Shown: piece after piece, positions 1 to 5,567 of the stretch | Numbering within the stretch: the first letter of the stretch is position 1 | How the letters are laid out: each line of letters begins with the position of its first letter | Assembly: GCA_945952575.1 (NCBI GenBank) | Contig: CAMFIY010000175.1 | Location: 1 to 6,065, forward strand | Direction: 5' to 3' | DNA: 6,065 nt | From: an uncultured Leucobacter sp. | Lineage (GTDB): Bacteria > Actinomycetota > Actinomycetes > Actinomycetales > Microbacteriaceae | Position numbers and translations under genes: made by a program | Notes under the pieces: generated by a model | Told to the model about the DNA's origin: nothing | Database searches by the model: none | The model's input: only the letters and a program-made list of their open reading frames with translations

Positions 1-159
1 TCCCTCGACGGAACGCCCGTGAGCGAGATCGTCGGCGACGACCCGGTCGACTTCGCCGAGACCTTCGCCGAGGCCTACCTCGGCAAGCGCTGGATCGACA
101 AGGAGCGCCAGCGCCTCATCACCGCGATCGACGAGGCGAAGCGGGGTGAGCGGGAATGA
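1..159 (+). CDS. DUF1048 family protein, C-terminal 52 residues (5' end outside window)
   Basis: Frame 1 is open from the left edge and stops at TGA 157-159, giving the last 52 residues of a protein that starts outside the window. The segment VGDDPVDFAETF, then LGKRWIDKERQRL and an acidic/basic helical tail, resembles from memory the C-terminus of DUF1048 proteins. These are small (roughly 110-120 aa) helical cytosolic proteins of Gram-positive bacteria with no established biochemical function. The stop overlaps the ATG of the ABC ATPase (ATGA at 156-159), so the genes are translationally coupled. In actinobacteria and Firmicutes, DUF1048 genes often lie between a PadR-type repressor and an ABC exporter, and the downstream genes fit that pattern. 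Coding of this frame is secure. The family name rests on recalled motifs and could be wrong because the N-terminal half is not visible. Confidence 0.75.
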   Translation, partial: SLDGTPVSEIVGDDPVDFAETFAEAYLGKRWIDKERQRLITAIDEAKRGERE

Positions 160-983
160 GCGACGCGAATCGGAACGGCGCGCTCCTCCGCGAGCCCGCG
201 ATCAGCGTTCGCGGGCTCGAGAAGTCCTTTCAGCAGCTGCACGTCCTGCGCGGCGTCGATCTCGAGGTCGAGCGGGGCAGCATCTTCGCCCTGCTCGGGT
301 CGAACGGCGCCGGCAAGACCACGGCGGTGCGGATCCTCTCGACGCTGCTGCGCGCCGATGCGGGATCGGCGAGCGTCGAGGGCTTCGACGTCGTCACGCA
401 GGCCGGCCGGGTGCGCGAATCGATCAGCCTGACCGGCCAGTTCGCCGCGGTGGACGAAGTGCTCACCGGACGGGAGAACCTGATCCTCATCGCTCGCCTG
501 CGGCACCTCCGCGACCCCGGCGAGGTCGCCGACTCCCTGTTGCAGCGCTTCTCGCTCGCCGACGCCGCCGGGCGCAAGGTGGCCGAGTACTCCGGCGGCA
601 TGCGGCGGCGGCTCGACATCGCGATGAGCCTGATCGGCGAGCCGCCGGTGATCTTCCTCGACGAGCCGACTACCGGTCTCGACCCGCAGGCGCGGATCGA
701 GGTCTGGCAGGCGGTCAGGGAACTCGCCGCGGGCGGAACGACCGTGCTGCTCACCACGCAGTACCTCGATGAGGCCGAGCATCTCGCCGATCGCATCGCG
801 ATCCTGCACGAGGGCCGGATCATCGTGAACGGCACCCTCGCCGAGCTGAAGCAGCTGCTGCCTCCGGCGAAGGTCGAATACGTCGAGAAGCAGCCGACCC
901 TCGAGGACGTCTTCCTCGCGATCGTCGGCGAGCGCCCGGCCGCCGGAAACGGGGTCGGCGGACACACGGAGGAACCATCATGA
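156..983 (+). CDS. ABC transporter ATP-binding protein, DrrA-like (drug/antibiotic exporter type)
   Basis: This is a 275-residue cytosolic ATPase expected to power the permease encoded just downstream. All nucleotide-binding landmarks are present in order: Walker A GSNGAGKT (48-55), Q-loop Q95 in SLTGQFAAVDEVLTGREN, signature YSGGMRRRLDIA (145-156), Walker B VIFLDE with catalytic E170 (165-170), and D-loop GLD (174-176). The usual H-loop histidine is glutamine (TTQYLDEAE, Q202), a substitution I recall as typical of the DrrA/daunorubicin-resistance branch. The C-terminal extension is short and ends in EKQPTLEDVFLAIVG, the motif that closes DrrA-type subunits; DrrA itself is about 330 residues. 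The ATG at 156 overlaps the upstream stop and the TGA overlaps the next start, so expression is coupled on both sides. Family is certain. The substrate is unknown: drug, lipid or peptide export are all possible. Confidence 0.95.
   Translation: MSDANRNGALLREPAISVRGLEKSFQQLHVLRGVDLEVERGSIFALLGSNGAGKTTAVRILSTLLRADAGSASVEGFDVVTQAGRVRESISLTGQFAAVDEVLTGRENLILIARLRHLRDPGEVADSLLQRFSLADAAGRKVAEYSGGMRRRLDIAMSLIGEPPVIFLDEPTTGLDPQARIEVWQAVRELAAGGTTVLLTTQYLDEAEHLADRIAILHEGRIIVNGTLAELKQLLPPAKVEYVEKQPTLEDVFLAIVGERPAAGNGVGGHTEEPS
968..972 (+). promoter_or_regulatory. Ribosome binding site of the ABC permease
   Basis: GGAGG lies 7 nt before the ATG at 980, inside the last codons of the ATPase gene. It supports the 980 start and gives the permease its own initiation signal in addition to the ATGA coupling. 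Confidence 0.8.
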
Positions 984-1747
984 CCACGCATTTCCTGAGC
1001 GACACCACGACCCTCACCGGCCGCTCGCTGAAGCACATCACCCGGAGCCTCGACACCATCATCACGACGGCGATCACGCCGATCGCACTGATGCTGCTCT
1101 TCGTCTACGTGCTCGGCGGCGCGATCGAGACCGGCGCCGGCAATGGACCCTATGTGAACTACCTGCTGCCCGGGATCCTGCTCATCACCATCGCGTCGGG
1201 CATCGCCTACACCGCGTTCCGGCTCTTCATGGACATGAAGGGCGGCATCTTCGAGCGGTTCCAGTCCATGCCGATCGCGCGGTCCTCCGTGCTCTGGGCG
1301 CACGTGCTCACCTCGCTCGTCGCGAACCTCGTCTCTCTGGCGGTCGTCGTCGGCGTCGCGCTGCTGATGGGCTTCCGCACCGGCGCGAGCATCGGGGCCT
1401 GGCTCGCGGTGATCGGGATCCTGGCGCTGTTCACCCTCGCGCTCACCTGGCTCGCGGTGATCCCCGGCCTCACCGCGAAGACGGTGGACGGCGCGAGCGC
1501 CTTCTCCTACCCACTCATCTTCCTGCCGTTCATCAGCTCGGCGTTCGTGCCGACGGCGAGCATGCCGGGCCCGGTCCGCTGGTTCGCCGAGAACCAGCCG
1601 GTGACCTCGATCGTGGACGCCGTCCGCGCGCTCTTCGCCGGGCAGCCGGTCGGGCCCGATATCTGGGTCGCGCTGGCCTGGTGCATCGGTATCCTGGTCG
1701 TCGCGTTCATCGCGGCCATGGCGGTGTACCGCCGCAAGATCTCCTAG
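980..1747 (+). CDS. ABC-2 type transporter permease, DrrB-like
   Basis: This 255-residue integral membrane protein is the channel half of the exporter whose ATPase precedes it. Six hydrophobic stretches are visible at about residues 27-48, 59-80, 108-130, 138-161, 174-190 and 229-249. That is the six-helix layout of ABC-2 permeases, with a basic C-terminus (YRRKIS). The segment MKGGIFERFQSMPIARSSV after helix 2 is the conserved cytosolic coupling region (family pattern: E-R-hydrophobic-short loop-P-hydrophobic). The stretch FAENQPVTSIVDAVRALFAG before the last helix matches the DrrB-type pattern of N-P-hydrophobic-T. The start overlaps the ATPase stop (ATGA 980-983) and has a good Shine-Dalgarno. 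One ATPase plus one permease would probably assemble as a 2+2 complex. Nothing in the sequence reveals the cargo. Confidence 0.93.
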   Translation: MTTHFLSDTTTLTGRSLKHITRSLDTIITTAITPIALMLLFVYVLGGAIETGAGNGPYVNYLLPGILLITIASGIAYTAFRLFMDMKGGIFERFQSMPIARSSVLWAHVLTSLVANLVSLAVVVGVALLMGFRTGASIGAWLAVIGILALFTLALTWLAVIPGLTAKTVDGASAFSYPLIFLPFISSAFVPTASMPGPVRWFAENQPVTSIVDAVRALFAGQPVGPDIWVALAWCIGILVVAFIAAMAVYRRKIS

Positions 1748-1748
1748 G

Positions 1749-1772
1749 GTGCGTCGGCCGTATTCGACGTGC
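1749..1772. terminator. Weak hairpin between convergent genes, possible bidirectional terminator
   Basis: The 39-bp gap between the permease stop (1747) and the convergent exporter stop (1787) contains CGTCG (1752-1756) and CGACG (1765-1769) as inverted arms around an 8-nt loop. The stem extends outward by two G-T wobbles and one G-C pair. No T-run follows on either strand, so this is not a canonical intrinsic terminator. Location is the main support. Confidence 0.25.
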
Positions 1773-1786
1773 CCGAGCGCGCGAGG

Positions 1787-2800
1787 TCAGGCGACGAGCA
1801 GCACCAGGCCGAGCGAGGTCGCAGCGGCGACCGACGTCGACGCCGCGGCCAGACCGAAAGCGCGGATCGGGATCGGCCACAGCTCCCGCATCCGCAACCC
1901 GAGACCCAGGCCGAACATGCCGGCGGCGAGCAGGAACGTGGTCAGCAGGTCGATCGCGCTCAGCAGCTCGTGCGGCAACGGCACGAGGGAGCGCACCGCG
2001 ACCGCGACCGCGAAGCCGATCACGAACCAGGGCAGCACCGGCGCCTGGCGCGCAGTGTGCGAGCGCGAGAGCCGGGCGGCGACGGCGTATACCGGCGCCA
2101 GGAGCGCCACCCGGCCGAGCTTGACCGTGGTGGCGAGCGCCACCGCGGATCCGCCGACGACCGATGCCGCGGCCACGACCTGCGCCACTTCGTGGATGCT
2201 GGCCCCCGCCCAGATCGCCGCCTCCCCCGCGGTCAGCCCCAGCATCGACGCCAGCGGCGGCAGCGCGAGGATCATGAGACTCCCGAAGATCGTCACGAGG
2301 GCGACGGCGAGCGTCACATCGCGACGCCTGGCGCCGACCGCATCCTCGACCGCGGCGATCGCAGCCGCTCCGCAGACCGAGAAGCCCGACGCCAGGAGCG
2401 TCACGAAGCCCCGCTCGAGCCGCATCCACCGGCCGATCAGCACGGTCGCGCCGAAGGTCACGGCCACCGTCGCGACGATCACGAGCACGCCGCCGAACCC
2501 GAGGCCCAGCACCTCGGAGACCGGCAGCTTGAGGCCGAGCAGCACGACGCCCCAGCGAAGCAGCGCCTTCGTGACGGGAGCGTGATCGCGCACGGCGTCG
2601 AGGCTCCCCAGCGGGGTGTTCGCGACGATCGCGCCGAGGACGAGCGCGAGCAGGAGCGAGCTGATGAGCGGGAGCACCGCGTTGAGGCACATCGCGATCA
2701 CGGCGCCGGCGAGCGGCAGCAGCACTCTCAACGCTCCCGCAGCCTTCCAAGCCGATGACTGCTGTCTGTCCGGGCGGTTGCTGAGCGGGGAGGAAGGCAC
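1787..2800 (-). CDS. YeiH-family (UPF0324, PF03601) membrane protein, putative sulfate/sulfite exporter
   Basis: The protein has 337 residues, close to Escherichia coli YeiH (about 349), and is hydrophobic almost throughout, with about ten membrane segments. Two family hallmarks are plain: GFSVCGAAAIAAV (139-151), matching GSSICGAAAV in YeiH, and GASIHEVAQVVAAAS (199-213), matching the STVHEVAQVVAAG block. KLGRVALLAP (227-236) and a TFLLAAGMFGLGLG segment near the C-terminus (288-301) also fit. NCBI names this family 'putative sulfate exporter', but direct transport data are scarce. The gene follows a YeiE/CysL-like LysR gene on the same strand, which supports a role in sulfite/sulfur homeostasis. 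The start is uncertain. GTG 2800 gives the full length but has a poor Shine-Dalgarno. GTG at codon 26 has GGGAG 8 nt upstream and sits just before the first membrane helix. Confidence 0.92.
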   Translation of the reverse strand: MPSSPLSNRPDRQQSSAWKAAGALRVLLPLAGAVIAMCLNAVLPLISSLLLALVLGAIVANTPLGSLDAVRDHAPVTKALLRWGVVLLGLKLPVSEVLGLGFGGVLVIVATVAVTFGATVLIGRWMRLERGFVTLLASGFSVCGAAAIAAVEDAVGARRRDVTLAVALVTIFGSLMILALPPLASMLGLTAGEAAIWAGASIHEVAQVVAAASVVGGSAVALATTVKLGRVALLAPVYAVAARLSRSHTARQAPVLPWFVIGFAVAVAVRSLVPLPHELLSAIDLLTTFLLAAGMFGLGLGLRMRELWPIPIRAFGLAAASTSVAAATSLGLVLLVA

Positions 2801-2822
2801 TATCTCAGCTTGGTGCGCCCCG

Positions 2823-2853
2823 GTGGCCGAGGGAAGAAGCCAGACCTGGCCAC
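2823..2853 (-). promoter_or_regulatory. Overlapping inverted repeats in the leader of the YeiH-like gene
   Basis: Two alternative stems share sequence here. One is GTGGCC (2823-2828) with GGCCAC (2848-2853). The other is the perfect dyad GCCAG-AC-CTGGC (2839-2850), which on the minus strand is followed by TTCTTCCC. They cannot form together because both use 2848-2850. The second could be a weak terminator of the regulator gene or part of an attenuator-like leader. GC-rich DNA yields such stems by chance, so support is modest. Confidence 0.25.
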
Positions 2854-2855
2854 GG

Positions 2856-2886
2856 TATCAGCCCGCCTGATATCGGGATCAGCCCG
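2856..2886. promoter_or_regulatory. Candidate LysR-type operator array (three phased half-sites)
   Basis: TATCAG-CCCGC-CTGATA (2856-2872) is a perfect interrupted palindrome containing the LysR-type T-N11-A pattern (T2858 to A2870). A third half-site, ATCAG, follows at 2878-2882. Half-sites start at 2857, 2867 and 2878, about one helical turn apart, as expected for a tetrameric LysR regulator bound along one face of DNA. Read another way, ATCAGCCCG occurs twice exactly 21 bp apart (2857-2865 and 2878-2886). The array sits 56-86 bp upstream of the YeiH-like start and overlaps the stop codon of the LysR gene. The symmetry and spacing are seen directly; binding by the adjacent regulator is inferred. 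Confidence 0.55.
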
Positions 2887-3763
2887 TCGCGAGCGCGATC
2901 CGCACCAGATCGCCGGCGGCCTCGGCGAGGAGCTCGTCGCCCCGCCAGACGGCCGTGAGCGGCCGGGTGAGGTCGAGCTCGGTCGGGACGATGACGAGCC
3001 GACCGCTGCTCACCTCCGCCGTGACCGAACGGCTCGACAGCACGGCGGGACCGATCCCGGCGACGGCCGCACCGAGCAGCGACATCGTCGACGTCCCCTC
3101 CATGGCGACCTGAGGCGGAACCCCGAGCGCGTCCTCGAACGTGCTCCGCGTGCCGCTCCCCGACTCGCGCACGACCCAGCGCGCGGCCCGCATCTCCTCC
3201 CGGAGCAGCGGCGAGCGCCGCCTTGCCCACGGATGCCCGGGAGCCACCACGACGGCGAGCGGATCGACCCCGACCTTCTTGCGCGCAAGACCGGCCGGCA
3301 ACGAGGTCGTCTCGATGAAACCGAGGTCCGCCTCTCCCGCGCGGATGGCGTTCGCCACCGCTTCGCTGTTCATCACCTGGAGCACCGGTTGCACGTCGGG
3401 CGTCCGCAGGTGCAGCTCGCCGAGCCAGCGCGGCACCAGGTACTCCGCGATGGTGAGGCTCGCGGCGATCACGACGTTCCGACGCCGCTGCTCGCTGAGC
3501 GCCGCCATCGCCGTGCGCATGGTGTCCACCGAGTGCAGCAGCGTTCGCGCCCAGTTCACCACCACCTCGCCGTCGGCGGTGAGCCGTGATCCGCGCGAGG
3601 AGCGGCGCACCGCTGCGACGCGCCAACGCGTCTCGAACTCCCGGATGCGGGCGCTCGCCGCGGGCTGGCTCATCCCCCGTTGCATCGCCGCGGCACTGAC
3701 GCTTCCGCTCTCGGCCACTGCGATGAGCAGGCGAAGCGTCTCGACGTCGAGCTCACGCGTCAT
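2879..3763 (-). CDS. LysR-family transcriptional regulator, CysL/YeiE/CbbR-like
   Basis: This 294-residue regulator has the normal LysR length. The N-terminal winged helix-turn-helix spans about residues 7-65 (LRLLIAVAESGSVSAAA, then MSQPAASARIREFE, then SRLTADGEVV), followed by a linker helix (68-92) and an effector-binding domain (about 96-290). The effector domain carries TIAEYLVPRWLGELH (104-118), NSEAVANAIRAGEADLGFIE (132-151) and RESGSGTRSTFE (199-210). The SGSGTR loop is characteristic of the CysL/YeiE/CbbR branch, several members of which respond to sulfur- or carbon-assimilation signals. The frame stays open upstream to 3922, but ATG 3763 was chosen because AAGGAG lies 6 nt upstream and the family fold begins there. 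It lies directly upstream of the YeiH-like gene and diverges from the solute-binding protein gene, so it could control either or both. Confidence 0.93.
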   Translation of the reverse strand: MTRELDVETLRLLIAVAESGSVSAAAMQRGMSQPAASARIREFETRWRVAAVRRSSRGSRLTADGEVVVNWARTLLHSVDTMRTAMAALSEQRRRNVVIAASLTIAEYLVPRWLGELHLRTPDVQPVLQVMNSEAVANAIRAGEADLGFIETTSLPAGLARKKVGVDPLAVVVAPGHPWARRRSPLLREEMRAARWVVRESGSGTRSTFEDALGVPPQVAMEGTSTMSLLGAAVAGIGPAVLSSRSVTAEVSSGRLVIVPTELDLTRPLTAVWRGDELLAEAAGDLVRIALATG

Positions 3764-3769
3764 CTCTCG

Positions 3770-3775
3770 CTCCTT
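3770..3775 (-). promoter_or_regulatory. Ribosome binding site fixing the LysR start
   Basis: CTCCTT on the + strand reads AAGGAG on the coding strand, 6 nt before the ATG at 3763-3761. This decides the start over the longer in-frame alternative at 3922, whose 53 extra residues run through the intergenic region and resemble nothing in the family. Confidence 0.8.
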
Positions 3776-3793
3776 CTGTCCCCGGTGGAACGC

Positions 3794-3804
3794 ATCGATT
3801 CGAT
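3794..3804. repeat. 11-bp palindrome ATCGA-T-TCGAT in the LysR leader
   Basis: A perfect dyad with a 1-bp centre lies 31 bp upstream of the LysR start codon, between its probable promoter and its ribosome binding site. It may be an operator. At this length chance occurrence is also plausible. Confidence 0.25.
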
Positions 3805-3810
3805 CCTGCC

Positions 3811-3831
3811 ATAAGCATTTCCGATAGATTA
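3811..3831. promoter_or_regulatory. AT-rich island in the divergent region, probable LysR promoter and/or operator
   Basis: Only 6 of 21 bases here are G or C, in a window that is otherwise strongly GC-rich. The island contains an imperfect dyad TAAGC...GATTA (3812-3831) and a T-N11-A match (T3812 to A3824). On the minus strand TAATCT (3831-3826) could serve as a -10, with TTGGCG (3856-3851) as a poorly spaced (19 bp) -35. Autoregulation from this position is common for LysR-type genes. The exact role is inferred. Confidence 0.4.
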
Positions 3832-3861
3832 CCCGCGAGCTGCCACTGGCCGCCAACATGC

Positions 3862-3876
3862 CGACCGGTCGATACT
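3862..3876 (+). promoter_or_regulatory. Palindrome CGACCGGTCG abutting a possible -10 (GATACT)
   Basis: The 10-bp perfect palindrome 3862-3871 runs into GATACT (3871-3876), which matches the TATAAT consensus at four of six positions. It lies about 70 bp upstream of the solute-binding protein start. No convincing -35 is visible at normal spacing. This is a tentative promoter for the rightward operon. Confidence 0.2.
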
Positions 3877-3904
3877 GACGATGGACCTGCACCGCATCGG
3901 ATCC

Positions 3905-3919
3905 CTCACACCGTGTGAG
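3905..3919. promoter_or_regulatory. 15-bp perfect palindrome CTCACAC-C-GTGTGAG, candidate operator
   Basis: Seven-base arms mirror exactly around a single C, 26 bp before the GTG start of the solute-binding protein and just ahead of its Shine-Dalgarno. This is the strongest symmetrical element in the divergent region and is where a repressor would block the rightward operon. As RNA it could also fold into a 6-bp stem with a CCG loop. It does not resemble the ATCAG half-sites near the YeiH-like gene, so a different regulator is more likely than the adjacent LysR protein. Confidence 0.5.
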
Positions 3920-3934
3920 CATCGCTTGCGCTTC

Positions 3935-3941
3935 AAAGGAG
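3935..3941 (+). promoter_or_regulatory. Ribosome binding site of the solute-binding protein
   Basis: AAAGGAG lies 4 nt before the GTG at 3946. The spacing is slightly short, but the motif is strong and is followed at once by a clear export signal, so it supports this non-ATG start. Confidence 0.75.
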
Positions 3942-3945
3942 AATC

Positions 3946-5535
3946 GTGAACCACCAACTGCTCGGCCCCACCACTCGACGCGGGTTCCTCGGAATCTCGA
4001 TCGCGGCCGGAACCATCTTCCTCGCCGGTTGCGCGACCGGCACCCCCGACGCCCCCGGAGGACCGAGCGCCGGCCCCGTCGGCGAGCCGAAACGCGGCGG
4101 CGTGATGCGCCTCGCGGCGACCACCGGCGGCGGCGCAGACATGGATCCGCACGGCACTACCTCGAACAACAACATGAAGCTCTGCATGTTCGACGGGCTC
4201 GTCGAGAGCGACGCCGACGTGAAGACCGTGAACGCGCTCGCCGAGGTCTTCGAACCGGATGCCGACGACGTGTCGAAGTGGACCATCACGGTCAAGGAGG
4301 GGGTGAAGTGGCACGACGGCAGGACCCTCAGCTCCCAGGACGTCGAGTTCACGATCCGCCGGATCCTCGACCCGAAGAACCCGAAGGCCCAGGCCGCGCT
4401 CCTGAGCGACATCGACCCCGACGGCATCACGATCGTCGACGACCGCACGCTGCGACTCGACCTCAAGGCGCCCAACTCCCAGCTCAGGGAATCCTTCGGT
4501 CCCACGTTCGCCGCCATCGTCCCCGTCGGCTTCGATCCGGCGAAGCCCATCGGCACCGGCCCGTTCAAGCACGTCAGCTTCGTGCCGGAGCAGCGCTGGA
4601 CCGGCGCGCGTCACGACGACTACTGGCGCATCGAGGGCGGCCCCTACCTCGAGAAGTTCGAGATCATCGCCTTCGAGAGTCCGAGCACCGCGCTCAGCGC
4701 GATGCTCGCGGGCCAGGTGGACGCGATCGGCAGCGTCATGCCGAACCAGTTGCCCCAGCTTGCGAACCGCAAGGATCTCACGACGATCGAGTCCGAGACC
4801 GGGCTGATCCTGTTCATCGGCATGGACACCCGCCCGGGCGCGAAGTTCGAGGACAAGCGGGTGCGCGAGGCGTTCCGGCTCGCCCTCGATCGTCCGCAGC
4901 TCGTCGATACCGTCTATTCGGGCCACGGGAAGATCGGCACGGACGACATCGGCGTCTTCGAGCAGTGGGATGCGGGCACCATCGAACCGGGGCTCGCACC
5001 GCGCACGCGCGACATCGCCCAGGCGAAGCAGCTGCTCGAGGACGCGGGCAAGGCGGGCATGAGCGTCAAGCTGCGCGTCGGCAACCGGGTGCCCGGAATG
5101 GTGGAGACCGGCCAGATCGTCCAGCAGCAGCTGAAGGAGATCGGTGTCGCCGTCGAGATCGACATGGTCGCGGACGCCACCGCCTACTATTCGGACGCCT
5201 ACTTCGAGGCCGAGCTGCAGATCGACTTCACGCAGACCGCCACCATGTTCTCCAATCTCTACTACTACCTGCTCAGCAAATCGGGCTACAACAGCACCGG
5301 CTACTCGAACGCCGAGATCGATCGGCTCTTCGACGAGGGCGTCGCGAAGCCCGACGCCGGCTACCGGGGAAACATGCGCAAGGTCTTGCGCATCCTCTAC
5401 GACGAGGGGCCGTGGATCGTCTGGGGCCGTCAGAACGTCATCGACGCCTACTCGACGAAGTTCGGGGGCGTCGGCGAGGACGCCGGCGGCAACGGCTTCA
5501 ACGGCCAGCGCTTCTGGGCGATCTCGCAGGCCTGA
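3946..5535 (+). CDS. ABC transporter substrate-binding lipoprotein, family 5 (peptide/nickel/opine class)
   Basis: This 529-residue protein should be anchored outside the cell membrane, capturing a ligand for an ABC importer. The N-terminus has a twin-arginine pattern (TTRRGFLG, R11-R12), a hydrophobic core and a lipobox LAGC with the lipidated cysteine at C29. That suggests export in folded form by the Tat route followed by lipid attachment. SBP_bac_5 (PF00496) landmarks follow: LAEVFEPDADDVSKWTITVK then EGVKWHDG (118-125), DVEFTIRRILDP (132-143), the PIGTGPF motif (201-207), DDYW (224-227) and VREAFRLALDR (306-316). The length is typical. Family members bind di/oligopeptides, nickel chelates, opines, glutathione or aminopolycarboxylates, and sequence alone does not choose. 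It starts with GTG and is followed after 32 bp by a flavin monooxygenase gene, so the ligand may be that enzyme's substrate. Permease and ATPase genes are not in the window. Confidence 0.93.
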   Translation: MNHQLLGPTTRRGFLGISIAAGTIFLAGCATGTPDAPGGPSAGPVGEPKRGGVMRLAATTGGGADMDPHGTTSNNNMKLCMFDGLVESDADVKTVNALAEVFEPDADDVSKWTITVKEGVKWHDGRTLSSQDVEFTIRRILDPKNPKAQAALLSDIDPDGITIVDDRTLRLDLKAPNSQLRESFGPTFAAIVPVGFDPAKPIGTGPFKHVSFVPEQRWTGARHDDYWRIEGGPYLEKFEIIAFESPSTALSAMLAGQVDAIGSVMPNQLPQLANRKDLTTIESETGLILFIGMDTRPGAKFEDKRVREAFRLALDRPQLVDTVYSGHGKIGTDDIGVFEQWDAGTIEPGLAPRTRDIAQAKQLLEDAGKAGMSVKLRVGNRVPGMVETGQIVQQQLKEIGVAVEIDMVADATAYYSDAYFEAELQIDFTQTATMFSNLYYYLLSKSGYNSTGYSNAEIDRLFDEGVAKPDAGYRGNMRKVLRILYDEGPWIVWGRQNVIDAYSTKFGGVGEDAGGNGFNGQRFWAISQA

Positions 5536-5556
5536 CCCGTATTCCGCTGACAGACC

Positions 5557-5561
5557 GGAGG
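5557..5561 (+). promoter_or_regulatory. Ribosome binding site of the monooxygenase
   Basis: GGAGG lies 6 nt before the ATG at 5568. The short gap after the previous stop, with no terminator-like hairpin seen, supports cotranscription with the solute-binding protein. Confidence 0.8.
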
Positions 5562-5567
5562 CACCCG

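Noticed and set aside
75..965. Open frame on the minus strand opposite the ABC ATPase gene.
   Set aside because: The + strand frame contains every ABC ATPase motif, while the antisense product is low-complexity and arginine-rich without recognisable domains.
1748..1786. Strong intrinsic terminator between the convergent genes.
   Set aside because: Only a short stem with wobble pairs is present and neither strand has a U-tract, so it is listed as a weak candidate only.
1769..2758. Long + strand open frame opposite the YeiH-like gene.
   Set aside because: The product is almost entirely R, E, H, D and Q in repetitive runs, an artefact of reading GC-rich membrane-protein codons backwards. The minus strand shows clear YeiH motifs.
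3764..3922. N-terminal extension of the LysR gene by 53 codons.
   Set aside because: The extension runs through the regulatory region, has no family similarity and lacks a good ribosome binding site. ATG 3763 has AAGGAG at 6 nt and begins where the LysR fold begins.
3829..4926. Long open frame on the minus strand opposite the solute-binding protein gene (365 codons).
   Set aside because: Its translation is rich in R, D, E, A and G with no family motif, and it lies antisense to a clearly conserved protein. It is a typical GC-rich shadow frame.
5536..5567. Separate promoter or terminator between the binding protein and the monooxygenase.
   Set aside because: The 32-bp gap holds only a Shine-Dalgarno and no convincing hairpin or -10 element; cotranscription is simpler.
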